DNA from: Nocardia ninae NBRC 108245 | GTDB lineage: Bacteria > Actinomycetota > Actinomycetes > Mycobacteriales > Mycobacteriaceae | Length of the DNA stretch: 64,000 nucleotides | Assembly: GCF_007990755.1 (NCBI RefSeq) | Contig: NZ_BJXA01000022.1 | Span: forward strand, 1 to 64,000 | Direction: 5' to 3' | Shown here: in pieces, positions 53,708 to 63,958 of the stretch | How the letters are laid out: each line of letters begins with the position of its first letter | Position numbering within the stretch: the first letter of the stretch is position 1 | Translations under genes and position numbers: made by a program | Notes under the pieces: model-generated | Databases searched by the model: none | What the model saw: only the letters and a program-made list of their open reading frames with translations | What the model was told of the DNA's origin: nothing

Positions 53708-54157
53708 GTGACGAAGTTTCTGCTGTCGGTCCACGTGCTGGCCGTGATCCTCGCCGTCGGACCGGTGACGGTCGCGGCGAGCATGTTCCCGCCGACCACT
53801 CGACGTGCCCTCGCGGACAACGGTGGCGAACCCGCCGTGCTCGCGACGCTGCACCGCATCTGCCGCGTCTATGCCTACCTCGGGATCCTCGTCCCGATCT
53901 TCGGCGCACTCACCGCGCTCAGCCTCGGCGTGCTCACCGACACCTGGCTCATCATTTCCATCGGTTTGACCGCCGCCGCGGGTGGGGTGCTCGCGCTGCT
54001 CATCCTGCCGGGCCAGCACAAGATCCTCGCCGACCTGCCCGGCGCGACGCCCACCCTGATCCGCCGACTCGGCATGGACACAGGCATTTTCAACCTGCTG
54101 TGGGTCGTCGTCACCGTGCTGATGATCGTCCGGCCCGGTTCCACGACCGGAGCCTAG
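53708..54157 (+). CDS. Small integral membrane protein (DUF2269-like)
   Basis: 149 residues from GTG 53708. Four hydrophobic helices lie at about 4-24, 54-74, 78-100 and 125-145. The reading frame is open far upstream but only this part has membrane-protein composition. The TAG stop lies inside an inverted repeat shared with the convergent gene. The resemblance to DUF2269 is by hydrophobic pattern only. Confidence 0.65.
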   Translation: MTKFLLSVHVLAVILAVGPVTVAASMFPPTTRRALADNGGEPAVLATLHRICRVYAYLGILVPIFGALTALSLGVLTDTWLIISIGLTAAAGGVLALLILPGQHKILADLPGATPTLIRRLGMDTGIFNLLWVVVTVLMIVRPGSTTGA

Positions 54158-54206
54158 GGCCTGTCGCCCCCGGAGGCGCCGGATGGGACTTTGCGACAGG
54201 CCCTAG
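54154..54206. repeat. 14-bp inverted repeat containing the stops of both convergent genes
   Basis: CTAGGGCCTGTCGC (54154-54167) and its exact complement GCGACAGGCCCTAG (54193-54206) enclose 25 bases. The right arm with the bases before it reads GACTTTGCGACAGGCCC, which resembles IS5-type insertion-sequence ends. CTAG at both tips matches a known IS5-group target. The TAG stops of the 53708-54157 and 54203-54568 genes both fall in the arms. It may act as a bidirectional terminator. Confidence 0.55.
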
Positions 54207-54568
54207 TCGGGGGCGGGCATGTGCCTGATCGTTTCCCCGCCCTTGGCGTGGTGCAACCTGCCGAACTTGCTGTCGAGCAGGTGCGCCATGCTGTCCGCCG
54301 CCCCGCGCACCGCCTCTTCGACCGACCCCGCGCGATGCGTGGCCGCCACCGGGTGCTGGCCGGCGGGCCGGGCCTCCAGCACACACTGCTTGTCCTCCGG
54401 GCCGCCCTTCTCGCCGTTCTGGTCGGTCAGGTGGGCCTCGACGCGCGTCAGTTGATCGCTGAAACGATCGAGCACCGAGGCGATCTCGGTCTCCGCCCAC
54501 CGGTTCAGGTCTTCGCCGCCGTGGATGCCGCTTCCGGTATTGATCTGGATCTGCACAGCTTTCTCCAT
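54203..54568 (-). CDS. HPF/RaiA-like ribosome-associated protein
   Basis: 121 residues from the ATG at 54568. The N-terminal strand-helix-strand pattern is IQINTGSGIHG, then RWAETEIASVLDRFSDQLTRVEAHL, as in short hibernation-factor and sigma-54 modulation proteins. The C-terminus is longer and basic (RAGSVEEAVRGAADSMAHLL). Such proteins bind ribosomes in stress. The frame upstream to 54631 is unlikely to be translated. Confidence 0.7.
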   Translation of the reverse strand: MEKAVQIQINTGSGIHGGEDLNRWAETEIASVLDRFSDQLTRVEAHLTDQNGEKGGPEDKQCVLEARPAGQHPVAATHRAGSVEEAVRGAADSMAHLLDSKFGRLHHAKGGETIRHMPAPD

Positions 54569-54654
54569 TCCGTTAGGTAGCAAACTCCACGAATCCGACA
54601 CTACCTGCGCGGAAGCTGTGGGCGAGGTCATACGGGTCCGGACCCAGCCATCGG

Positions 54655-55494
<840 letters not shown>

Positions 55495-57024
55495 TCAGTT
55501 GTGTGGTGTGAAGGAGTAGTCGTCGAGCGAGGAGAACCGGCTGAACCACAGTGCGCCACTGATGGTTTGCGGTCGGTAGTACAGCGCCTCGCCTTGCGAG
55601 TTGACGAAGTAGGTGCGCAGGCCGGGGTTACAGTCGACGGTGTAGGTGCTGATGACCTTGCCTTGCCTGTGCATCTTGCGCACCCAGCGGTCGAACGCCT
55701 CGGTACGGACCTGCGCGACAGCGGCGTCGCGGCGGCGGGCCTCGGTGATGATCCGTATCGCGTGCCGTGCCGTGAGGTCTACGAAGGTGTGCCAGGCTGC
55801 GCCGACGAAGCCCTGCGGCGCTACCAGCGACCAGCGGTTCGGTAAGCCGGGATGGGCTGAGCCGCCGTAGCTGCGCAGGCCCGCGTCGCGATAGTCGTCA
55901 GCAAGATCGAAACCCTTGGGGCCCAAGATTTTACCGGCTCGGTAGGTTTCCGGGTCGGTAAACAGTTCGTAGCCGGTTGCCAGGACGATGAGGTCGTACG
56001 CACGTTCCGTGCCGTCCACCGTGCGGATACCGTCGGGGGTGATTCGCTCGATCGGATTCACGACCAGCGCCGCCGAATCCGACTCGAGCGCGGTGAAGAA
56101 GCTACTCGACAACACCGGGCGCTTGGCGAGGATGCCGTAGTTCGGCACCAGGGCGCTGCGATCGGCCTCGTTACTGACTCTGTGCCGCAACAGGATTCGA
56201 TACAGGCCGCGCCAGATCTTGTCGTACTGGGGCAGCAAGGTGGCGAGAAGTCTGCGCGGTAGCAGGGGAAGCACGTGGCAGATCAGTTGCAGCGGGATGT
56301 CCATGGCCGCCAGCAAGGTCCCGTTGATGGCCGTGGTGACGCCAGGAAGGGCCAGGACCCGTTGCGTGCGTGGTGAAAACGCGAAGTCGGGCTTGGGCAG
56401 GATCCACGAGGGTGTCCGCTGATAGACATCCACTCGCTCGGCCTCGTCGACGACCGCCGCGACGATCTGTACCGAGCTCGACCCGGTGCCGATCACCGCC
56501 ACTCGCTTACCACGACAGGAGTATTCGGAGTCCCAGGAGTTCGGCCGCATGATCGTCCCGCAGAAGTCGGCGGTGCCTGCGATGGTGTCGGCCGACTTCG
56601 CGTTGATGTATCCGCCGACGGCATTGATGACGAAACGGGCGCGGACCGGTTCGTCCCCGGCGATGTCCAGCACCCAGACTCGTGCGCTGTCGTCCCAGAC
56701 TTCGCGTTCTACCGTGCAGCTGCCGCGAAAGTACTTGTACAGGTTCAGGTCTGCGGCCACCTGCTGGTTGTACGCCTGGATCTCGGACCCCTCTGGGAAA
56801 AGTCGTGACCAATCGGCTTTGCGTGCGAAGGGGAACTGATAGAAGAGGGTCGGGATGTCGACGGCGAGGCCGGGGTAGACATTGTCGCGCCAACTGCCGC
56901 CGAAGCCTCCGGCACGCTCCAGAATTACGAAATTTGTTATGCCGGAACGCAATAGGTGATATGCGGCGGTGATTCCGCCCGGCCCGGCGCCGATGATCGC
57001 GACCTCGAAGTCGTCACTTGTCAT
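55495..57024 (-). CDS. Flavin-containing monooxygenase, Baeyer-Villiger type
   Basis: 509 residues. FAD motif GAGPGG at 12-17, NADPH motif VIGTGSSS near 170 and the later ATGYE block are present. The Baeyer-Villiger fingerprint FxGxxxHxxxW appears as FCGTIMRPNSW (154-164): the His is Arg160. The change may alter the reaction or mark a different subgroup. It would oxygenate a ketone or heteroatom with NADPH and O2. Its start overlaps the TetR stop by 11 bases, so the two are coupled. Confidence 0.88.
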   Translation of the reverse strand: MTSDDFEVAIIGAGPGGITAAYHLLRSGITNFVILERAGGFGGSWRDNVYPGLAVDIPTLFYQFPFARKADWSRLFPEGSEIQAYNQQVAADLNLYKYFRGSCTVEREVWDDSARVWVLDIAGDEPVRARFVINAVGGYINAKSADTIAGTADFCGTIMRPNSWDSEYSCRGKRVAVIGTGSSSVQIVAAVVDEAERVDVYQRTPSWILPKPDFAFSPRTQRVLALPGVTTAINGTLLAAMDIPLQLICHVLPLLPRRLLATLLPQYDKIWRGLYRILLRHRVSNEADRSALVPNYGILAKRPVLSSSFFTALESDSAALVVNPIERITPDGIRTVDGTERAYDLIVLATGYELFTDPETYRAGKILGPKGFDLADDYRDAGLRSYGGSAHPGLPNRWSLVAPQGFVGAAWHTFVDLTARHAIRIITEARRRDAAVAQVRTEAFDRWVRKMHRQGKVISTYTVDCNPGLRTYFVNSQGEALYYRPQTISGALWFSRFSSLDDYSFTPHN

Positions 57025-57649
57025 CCGCTTTCACTTCCTCGGCGCGGGGTGCGAGCCCGTTGAGCAGGAAGTCGCTGGTGCGCGCCCGCACGTCGTCCGC
57101 ATCGGTGAAGCCGGCCACCACGAACGGCAGGATCTCCAGGCTGAGCAAGACACGAACGATCCAGTCGCCCGCGTGCAGCGGCACCAGGTCACGGTCGACT
57201 TCGCCGCGGTCCTGCGCCTCGGCGACCAGGGCCGCCCAGAACGCGGCCCAGCTGTGGCACAGGTTGTCGCCGTAGTGTTCCAGCAGCGTGGCGATGATGC
57301 TCTCGGTGCGCAGCGCGGGCGAGAAGGCCTGCGGTGTCCGCACGTGCTCGTAGATCATCGCCGCCGCCGCACCGATCTGCTCGCGCAAAGTCGGCAGCGG
57401 GCGCACCCCCGCCGCGAGTCCCTCGATGAAGGCACTGCACAGGTAGGCCAGCCCCGCATTGATCGCGGTTTCCTTGTCGCCGAACCCGTTGTACACCGTC
57501 CCCCGGGACACTCCCGCGATCTTGGCGACCTCGGTCAGCCGAAACCCGTTGACCCCGAAGCGTCGAACACATTCCGCCGCGCCGACCACCAGCTCGATGG
57601 GCGCTGCGCCCCAGGGCGCTTCCCGCGCCGCACTGCTCATGTTGAACAT
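57014..57649 (-). CDS. TetR-family regulator of the monooxygenase/SDR operon
   Basis: 211 residues. The HTH is VGAAECVRRFGVNGFRLTEVAK and SRGTVYNGFGDKETAI (about 20-62). It heads the operon TetR-monooxygenase-SDR. An inverted repeat overlaps its start. Two ATGs (57649 and 57640) are possible; neither has a Shine-Dalgarno. CAATAT ends seven bases before the second, so the message may be leaderless from 57640. Confidence 0.88.
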   Translation of the reverse strand: MFNMSSAAREAPWGAAPIELVVGAAECVRRFGVNGFRLTEVAKIAGVSRGTVYNGFGDKETAINAGLAYLCSAFIEGLAAGVRPLPTLREQIGAAAAMIYEHVRTPQAFSPALRTESIIATLLEHYGDNLCHSWAAFWAALVAEAQDRGEVDRDLVPLHAGDWIVRVLLSLEILPFVVAGFTDADDVRARTSDFLLNGLAPRAEEVKADDK

Positions 57650-57668
57650 ATTGCGTCAAAGTGTTCAA
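57642..57668. promoter_or_regulatory. Operator-like inverted repeat at the TetR start
   Basis: TTGAACA (57642-57648) and TGTTCAA (57662-57668) are perfect complements around 13 bases. TGCGTCAA occurs twice, at about 57652 and 57669. The arrangement overlaps the start of the TetR gene and suggests autoregulation. Confidence 0.5.
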
Positions 57669-57858
57669 TGCGTCAATGGCCAGTCCTCGAAATCCCCTGC
57701 CGCAACAGAAGTTCGCGAGCCGCCGCACAGCCTTTGTCATCCACACGCGTGGCAGCACGGCCAGTCGGGGCGCGGGAAATCAGAAGTTGTGCGGCTACCG
57801 TCAGGGCTTCGGCAGGGTGGTCGCTACCTGGCGGGTCGACCCTGCAGCGCGCTGCGCG

Positions 57859-58197
57859 TCAATCCCACAGTGCCGCAACAACAGTCTGATAGTCGCCGGG
57901 TTCCAGCGTCGGTCGCCCGGTCGCCAGCAGCCACCGCTCGACCGCGCGATCGCCGTCGGTGCGATACGAGCACTGGTCGCCGCGCGCGATCTCCATTACC
58001 CCGCGATGCACCCGCAGGGTCTCCTCGTCCGACAGCTGGGCGACGAAACCTCGGTATTCACTGTGGTTTTCGATCTCGCCGACGGCTGCCCGTGGCGCCG
58101 CGGCGATCAATCCGTGCAGCTGCGCCTCGTCCCCCGGCGTCAACTTCCACCGCGGATTCGGCTTGCCGGAATTGATGTCGAGTTCGACTTTGATCAT
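57859..58197 (-). CDS. Hypothetical protein, 112 residues
   Basis: It starts at the ATG at 58197 (MIKVELDINSGKPNPRWKL) with GGGG upstream; the frame to 58266 is Arg-rich. It contains SEYRGFVAQLSDEETLRVHRG and RAVERWLLATGRPTLEPGDY. The composition is that of a small folded protein. No family is recognised. Confidence 0.65.
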   Translation of the reverse strand: MIKVELDINSGKPNPRWKLTPGDEAQLHGLIAAAPRAAVGEIENHSEYRGFVAQLSDEETLRVHRGVMEIARGDQCSYRTDGDRAVERWLLATGRPTLEPGDYQTVVAALWD

Positions 58198-58383
58198 GTC
58201 CGTACCCCCGGCGACAGCGGGCCACGAGCGGGATCGGCGCTGGCCGTCCCGAACGGAGTTTCCCACATCACTGCCCTCCTCACGGGCGCCCGACGAGGAG
58301 ATGGTAGCCCCGCAACGCCGCGCCCACCACTCGGTCGGCGGCGCAATTCCACTGCGCCGGAACGCAGTGCCGGTTTGTCCGTT

Positions 58384-58791
58384 TCAGCCGTTGCCGACGA
58401 CGCAGCCGTTCCCCACGTGCATGCCGTTCCCGACGCGAATATCCACCCCCGCGACGATCCGGTCATCCGGCGCCTGGACCGCACTGATCGTGTGCAGCCC
58501 CGGCGCAGCAGGCACCCAATCGACCAAGGCCGTCCCCCCGGACGGCCGTGTCACCGCGAACGGAATCCCGTTGTCGTAGAACACAACCGGCTGCACCACG
58601 TCGGTCACGGTAGCCCGCGCCTGATACCTGCACCCCGTCCCATAATTGGTCGACGACCCGAAACTGATCCCCGGCGCCAGCCCCACCTGTGTCACCGTCG
58701 CCCCCACCCCCGGCGCCACCCCCACCGCGGCCACCGCCGCGACCCCCACCACTCCCGCAACAACCCCCACCCGCATCCGCACAACCTTCAT
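58384..58791 (-). CDS. Small secreted protein, Ig-like or hypothetical
   Basis: 135 residues from the ATG at 58791, with AGGACC upstream. The signal peptide is VGVVAGVVGVAAVAAVGVA with a likely Ala cleavage site. The mature part has beta-rich segments (CRYQARATVTDVVQPVVFY, ALVDWVPAAPGLHTISAV) like bacterial Ig-type folds. Function unknown. Confidence 0.75.
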   Translation of the reverse strand: MKVVRMRVGVVAGVVGVAAVAAVGVAPGVGATVTQVGLAPGISFGSSTNYGTGCRYQARATVTDVVQPVVFYDNGIPFAVTRPSGGTALVDWVPAAPGLHTISAVQAPDDRIVAGVDIRVGNGMHVGNGCVVGNG

Positions 58792-58892
58792 GAATTCGGT
58801 CCTAGTCCTGGGCACCGGAGCACCACACCCCGGCGAGTACGTAGCATCCTCACCCCCCGAACCCCGCCACGTGACACAAACCGTCAAATGTT

Positions 58893-59828
58893 TCAGACCA
58901 TCCGCCGAATGTCCGCCGCGATCCCGGCCAACGGCGCCACCTCCCCGATAGAAGCAAACCAGTCCCACAGTTCCAGCGCGTGATAGAGCCGGTAGAGCTC
59001 CAACCTCGCCGCCCAATCCGCAGGCAGCCGTCCATAACCCTCCACCAGCGCGGTCCGCTTGAACGGGTCACCTTGTACGGCGTAGTAATCGGTCTTGGCG
59101 AGATCTACGAGCGGATCCGCAGCGACGGCATTCTCCACATCGATGAACCCGCTCATCTTCCAACCGTCGCCCTAGCGCTCGACAAGGACATTTCCTTCAT
59201 GGAAGTCGTTGTGGCACAACACCGGCGCTTCGCAGCGACGGAACAGGCGGGCCCGTTTCGCGGCATAGTCCCGGATACCGGTGTGCAGTTCCGGGTCACC
59301 GCCGAGCTCCTCGAACTCGGCGAGTTTCTTCGTGAACTGACGCGTCATATAGGCCGTGTTGTCCGGCTCGGGATCCAAGATCCGGGTCGTCAGATAACCG
59401 TAGGCGCTCTGCCCGATCCGGTGGATCGCTGCCAGCGTCGCGCCGAGCTGACGGTAGACCTGAGCCACCTGCGCAGCATCGAGATCAGCGCTGACATGCG
59501 AAAGCGGCATGCCGGGCAGCACGGTCATGACGGTGAAGGCGTAACCGAACAGGGCGGTGTCGGGCTCGACCCGCAGGATCAGCGGGACCGAGCCGATCTC
59601 GTGTGCACTCAGCAACCGGTACACCGAGACCTCCTTGGCCTGCTTCCAGCGCCACTGATCGGCATAAATCTTCACGATCACCGCATCCGCGGGCTGCACG
59701 CAGCGCACCTCGTAGACCGAACTCAACTGCCCGCCCGTCCGCGGGCAGACTTCGGCTACGGCCACATCCGGCCACACCGGACGGAGGATTTTGGTGGCTT
59801 GCGCCTCGCCCAGAAACTGACCGGTCAC
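58893..59828 (-). pseudogene. Aminoglycoside-phosphotransferase-like gene with one in-frame amber stop
   Basis: The N-terminal lobe (VTGQFLGEAQATKILRPVW, SSVYEVRCVQPADAVIVKIY) and the Brenner motif LCHNDFHEGNVLVER are followed by a TAG at 59172-59174. Directly in frame the sequence continues GDGWKMSGFIDVENAVAADPL, which carries the metal-binding Asp, and the C-terminal lobe to 58893. A single base change would restore one gene of about 311 codons. The family phosphorylates aminoglycosides, homoserine or other small alcohols. The GTG start at 59828 is tentative. Confidence 0.75.
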
Positions 59829-60014
59829 ATCCTGACCGTAGATACGGCAGGAGCCCGGATCGACCGAGTTTCCGGCGCGGTTTCCGGGCGGATCAGGTCC
59901 GGGCCTACCCAGGATCGCGAGCGCCGGTACGGACCTAACCGCAGGTATACGCTCAGGTGACACCCTTGCGGGGCGCAGTGCCCCCGCGAACAACGAGCGC
60001 ACCAAGGACCAACG

Positions 60015-60293
60015 ATGACCGAGTCCGGACCGTCCGACACTACCGCGCCGATCACTATCTACTGGCGTCGCTGGTGTCCGTACTGCCAGCGCCTAGGTGT
60101 CCGACTTCGCCTGGCGGGCATCCCTTTTCGCAAAGTCGACATCACTCGCGATCCGGCGGCCGCGGCCGAGGTGCGGGCAATCACCGGTGGGGACGAGGTC
60201 ACGCCTACCGTGCTGGCGAATGGGCACCAACTGGTGAATCCGAGCGTCGATGAGATCCGCGCAGCCCTCGCCGCGTCTCCCCCAGTGTCGTAA
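60015..60293 (+). CDS. Mycoredoxin/glutaredoxin-like protein
   Basis: 92 residues. The active site is CPYC (Cys21, Cys24) after ITIYWRRW; TPTVLANG carries the cis-Pro and the fold ends in a short helix. Actinobacterial proteins of this type reduce mycothiol-protein mixed disulfides. AAGGA precedes the ATG. Confidence 0.9.
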   Translation: MTESGPSDTTAPITIYWRRWCPYCQRLGVRLRLAGIPFRKVDITRDPAAAAEVRAITGGDEVTPTVLANGHQLVNPSVDEIRAALAASPPVS

Positions 60294-60725
60294 CGACGCA
60301 GGGTTATCCATAAACAGCTGTCAGTAAGCGATCAATTCGAACGACAGTATATATTCGTTGCCAGGACAGTTCTGGATGGGTGCAATTTTAGGTAATTTCG
60401 GAGTGCGGCACACGCTACCCAGAAATATCGACTGAACTGGCCTTTTGCCGCCCCCGACCCAATGCGCTAACCTTTCCGCGATCCATCCCATTCCGATGGT
60501 CAGGCATGTGGCCGCCGCACATTGCCCGCCCCGAATGCAGCCGCGACTCCGGCTTGCATTCGGGGATCCGGAAATGCGATGGACGCTGTTCCACATTTCG
60601 CATGAGCGCGCCAAGAGCCTGCTTTACACGTTTCAGATGGCAGTTCTGCCAGCAGTCCTGACGTACCGGTAGCTCATGGCTCGGCTACCGGCGTCGCCGA
60701 AACAGCAATGGGAGGTAGCGTTTCT
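60294..60725. other. Low-GC intergenic region
   Basis: About 430 bases with a markedly AT-richer first part (60300-60480). It contains TTATCCA (60304-60310), similar to half of a DnaA box, and CTGTC/GACAG arms at about 60318 and 60343. No gene is supported. The promoter of the secreted protein at 60726 may lie here. Confidence 0.45.
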
Positions 60726-61202
60726 ATGCGCACATCAAAGGTGCTAGTAGGCAGCGTTGTGGCGATCGCCGCGGCACTGCAGATCGGTATTGCCGCAACG
60801 GCTTCGGCAGCGGAAGGAGAGTCCCTTTCGGTCGCCGCCGTGGCGCTCGACCCGGACGGAAAGAACCTGCTGGTCGACGTCCTGTACACCTGCGCGAAAG
60901 GCTCGGAGCACAAGTCGCTCAGTGTCACGGTCGAGGAAGCCGCTAAGAAGAAGGCCGCCGAGGGCGAAGAACCTCCGCCGGCTACGACAGGTATGGGCAC
61001 GGCACCTACCGGCGACGAGTCGGACCCTGAGATGCAGAAGTTGACGTGTGACGGCACGGAGCAGCGTAGGACCGTCACCGTCGAGCCTGACGACGAGATG
61101 AAGTGGTCGAAGCCCGGAAAGGGCATTGTGAAGGTGGCATTCAGCGACGATGTCCTGTTCCGGACGGAACACCACGGCGTGCAGTGGATCGGCCTGCCGT
61201 AA
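60726..61202 (+). CDS. Secreted hypothetical protein
   Basis: 158 residues from the ATG at 60726, with GGAGG at 60711-60715. The signal peptide is VLVGSVVAIAAALQIGIAA with ASA-A cleavage near residue 29. The mature chain is acidic, with a Pro/Ala/Glu-rich insert (about 85-110) and a Cys pair (YTCAKG, LTCDG) likely to form a disulfide. Function unknown. Confidence 0.8.
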   Translation: MRTSKVLVGSVVAIAAALQIGIAATASAAEGESLSVAAVALDPDGKNLLVDVLYTCAKGSEHKSLSVTVEEAAKKKAAEGEEPPPATTGMGTAPTGDESDPEMQKLTCDGTEQRRTVTVEPDDEMKWSKPGKGIVKVAFSDDVLFRTEHHGVQWIGLP

Positions 61203-61251
61203 CTTCTCGGCAAGCCGGACCGGCACTGCGGTCCGGTATAGATCCGGAAAC

Positions 61252-62400
61252 TCACATGAACGACGATTCTTTGGTCAACCCCAAAGATTCGTCACCACCG
61301 GTGATGATCGGCTGACAGTTACCGACCCCGGTCGCACCGGTGGAATCAATCACCCGAACCACGGTGTCGCGGATCTGGTGTAGCCGGCGAGCGGATTCGT
61401 AGGTGGCGCAGTCCTCGATCCGCTCGCCGTCCACGTGCAGACCCGGCCCGAGCCACGAACCGTGGTGACGTCCTTCGAAGCCGAAGTAGAGTCCGGCGCC
61501 GAGATGAAACCCAGTGTCCGACAGAGTTTCCAGTGTCAGAACCCGCTCGGTGCCGTCCTCCGTGATCGCACGGATCAACCCACCACGCAGTCGCCGGTTG
61601 TCCGGGTCGTAGGACAACTCGGGCACCAGATCCTTCCACTTCTCGAACCGTCCGTCCGCGTGCTCCACCCCACCCATCACGGTTTTGCTGAAAAACCCGT
61701 CCATCTGCACGATTTGGTAGTGCAGGTGCAGCCCGTACCGTGACCCGTCCGCACGAGTCATCAAAATCGGCGCCCAGATCATCCGGAACGAGACCTCCGG
61801 CGGCAGCTCCATCGACTCCACATCACCGAGCGGCACCCCGACGTCGTACCGCACACCCCACGAGTGATCCCTGGTCGACACCCAGTCCGCGAACGTGCTC
61901 CGCTGCCCATCGATGCTGACCCACCCTGAGGCCGTGCCGATCTGGTGATAGCGCACGAGATCCGACATCACCCGATACCCACGCCGCAGGTGTGTCCGAT
62001 CCTCGAGCTGCGCGGGCAAAGCCGCCTCGAAGAGCCAGTCGAAAGCCACCGGCTGGCAATCGTTTTCCGCCAGCCGGAACCGAATCTTGCGCAGCGGCTC
62101 CACGATCTCGTATTCGATCGGGCCCACCGACAACTCCTCCGGCGTCGGCGCGAGGGTCCGGCTCCCCCGCACCGTGACCTGCTCGACGCCCCGCGAGATC
62201 CCCGCGTACCCGTCGAGCACATTGCGATTCTTGTACTGCCCCAAGCCGAAACCCAACTGCACCGACCCGTCCGGCGCACACGCCATCGCGCACACCTTCT
62301 CGGTCCACGCCAGGTCACTGGTGCCGACCGTCGCCACGGTATCGACGATCTGATGGTTGAAACCTTCGTCGGCAGCGCCGAGCGGTCCGATCGGATTCAC
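61252..62400 (-). CDS. Hypothetical protein, possibly DUF7064/CrtC-like
   Basis: 382 residues from GTG 62400, although the frame is open to 62454. FGFEGRHHGSWLGPGLHVDG and DHSWGVRYDVGVPLGD suggest a large beta-structured protein like the hydroxyneurosporene synthase/tocopherol cyclase type. The resemblance is weak. Neighbours give no pathway. Confidence 0.65.
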   Translation of the reverse strand: MNPIGPLGAADEGFNHQIVDTVATVGTSDLAWTEKVCAMACAPDGSVQLGFGLGQYKNRNVLDGYAGISRGVEQVTVRGSRTLAPTPEELSVGPIEYEIVEPLRKIRFRLAENDCQPVAFDWLFEAALPAQLEDRTHLRRGYRVMSDLVRYHQIGTASGWVSIDGQRSTFADWVSTRDHSWGVRYDVGVPLGDVESMELPPEVSFRMIWAPILMTRADGSRYGLHLHYQIVQMDGFFSKTVMGGVEHADGRFEKWKDLVPELSYDPDNRRLRGGLIRAITEDGTERVLTLETLSDTGFHLGAGLYFGFEGRHHGSWLGPGLHVDGERIEDCATYESARRLHQIRDTVVRVIDSTGATGVGNCQPIITGGDESLGLTKESSFM

Positions 62401-62505
62401 GCCGCCCGTCGTAACACGTTGCGCGCGCCCAGGTCGAGCACCGATCCCGCCCACTGGAAAACGCCGCCCATGGGATCGCCCTTGCCCACGCGGAACTGCT
62501 GCACC

Positions 62506-63420
62506 TCAACACTTCTCAGCAGTACGTGTCGCACCCGCGGAAGCAGCCACCACGCAGATGACCCCCACCCACTGCGGAATATTCATGAACTGACCGAGCA
62601 CGATCAGCCCGGCCAACGCCGCGACCGCAGGCTCCAAACTCATCAGCACCCCGAACACCCGAGGCGGAATCCGCCGCAGCGCCTCCAATTCTACCGAGTA
62701 CGGCAGCACCGACGACAACATCGCCACCGCGAATCCCATTGTGAGAACTTCAGATTCGAGCAACGCACGCCCCGCGTCGACCACCCCGAGCGGCGCCATC
62801 AGCACCCCACCGAACGCCATCGCGATCGCCAACCCACCTCCACCACTGGTCCGCTCGCCGAGCGCCGCACTCAACAGAATGTAGGACGCCCACAACACCC
62901 CCGCCCCGAACGCCAACAGCACCCCGACCCCGTCGACCGCCCCATCGACCTGGGTCAACAACACCACTCCGCCCCCGGCCAGCAGCACCCACAGCGGATC
63001 CGTCCAACGCCGCGACCCACCCAACGCCACGGCCAGCGGCCCGAGAAACTCGATCGTCACCGCCATCCCGAGCGGTATCCGATCGATCGCCGCATAGAAC
63101 AGCAGATTCATCACCCCCAGCACCGCCCCACACCCCAGCACCACCGGGACCGCCTGCCGCCCGACCCGCAGCGCGGACCGCCACACCACCAGCAACACCA
63201 CCCCGCCGAACACCAGCCGCATACTGACCGCCCCCGCAGCCCCCGTCGCGGACAACAACTGCTTGGCCAGCGCAGCCCCCACCTGCACACTGACGATCCC
63301 TGTCAGAACCAACGCCGTAGGCGGCACCCCGCTGAGCCCCCGCTCGACCACTCCCCCAGCCCCACCCCCCATCCCCACCTGCTCGACGTCGATCGCCACC
63401 CCGACATCCCCTCCCTCCAC
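62506..63420 (-). CDS. EamA-family (DMT) transporter
   Basis: 304 residues with about ten transmembrane helices in two EamA repeats: VQVGAALAKQLLSATGAAG in the first, and ALRRIPPRVFGVLMSLEPAVAALAG in the second. It resembles RhtA-type amino acid exporters. The first 30 residues are Gly/Val-rich and precede helix 1, so the true start may be later, for example GTG near 63351. Confidence 0.88.
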   Translation of the reverse strand: MEGGDVGVAIDVEQVGMGGGAGGVVERGLSGVPPTALVLTGIVSVQVGAALAKQLLSATGAAGAVSMRLVFGGVVLLVVWRSALRVGRQAVPVVLGCGAVLGVMNLLFYAAIDRIPLGMAVTIEFLGPLAVALGGSRRWTDPLWVLLAGGGVVLLTQVDGAVDGVGVLLAFGAGVLWASYILLSAALGERTSGGGGLAIAMAFGGVLMAPLGVVDAGRALLESEVLTMGFAVAMLSSVLPYSVELEALRRIPPRVFGVLMSLEPAVAALAGLIVLGQFMNIPQWVGVICVVAASAGATRTAEKC

Positions 63421-63523
63421 TACCCATCATCCGCACCCTCCCCCTGTCCGGATACCCAGAAAACATAGGGGTACGGACCCACCCCACTTGACGCGAACAC
63501 CCGCTACGTCGAGAACACCTGCG

Positions 63524-63958
63524 TTACATCGACTCCGCCCGGATCGCTTGCCGTGCGGGCAGGTTCGGCCGGTCCTCCGCAGGACAGGGATCCACCTGAA
63601 TGTCGTCCGGCGGCGTCGCCGCGATAATGGCCGCCAACGTCGCCTTGGCGGCTTCGAGATCCGCTATGGCACGGGCGATTCGGTCATGCTCGCGATAGAG
63701 GTCGGGCAGCATGTCGGGGCAGGCGGGTGCCAGGCCGGCACCGGTATCGACCATGCACGGCAACAACTCGCCGATCGTGTGTGTCCCGAGCCCTGCCGAC
63801 AAGAGAATGCGGATGTGCTGGACGGTGTGCACGTCACGCTCGCTGTACTCCCGGTAGCCACTGGGTCTGCGCTCCGGCTTCAGCAGGTGCTGTTCCTCGT
63901 AATAGCGCAGCAGGCGAACGCTGACGCCGGTCCGCTCGGACAGAGCTCCAATGCGCAC
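63524..63958 (-). CDS. MerR-family regulator
   Basis: 144 residues. The winged HTH begins MRIGALSERTGVSVRLLRYY, then RRPSGYREYSERDV. A coiled dimerisation helix follows (about 90-115, EHDRIARAIADLEAAKATLA). The Cys residues near the C-terminus (CPDM, CPAE) are not arranged as a known metal site, so the signal is unclear. It lies upstream of the EamA gene on the same strand. Confidence 0.9.
   Translation of the reverse strand: MRIGALSERTGVSVRLLRYYEEQHLLKPERRPSGYREYSERDVHTVQHIRILLSAGLGTHTIGELLPCMVDTGAGLAPACPDMLPDLYREHDRIARAIADLEAAKATLAAIIAATPPDDIQVDPCPAEDRPNLPARQAIRAESM

Noticed and set aside
60304-60310. DnaA-box-like TTATCCA
   Set aside because: A single partial match with no cluster of boxes and no dnaA or dnaN nearby; not an origin.
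61945-63468. 507-codon plus-strand frame over the CrtC-like and EamA genes
   Set aside because: His/Arg/Pro-rich antisense product; the minus strand encodes membrane helices and conserved blocks.
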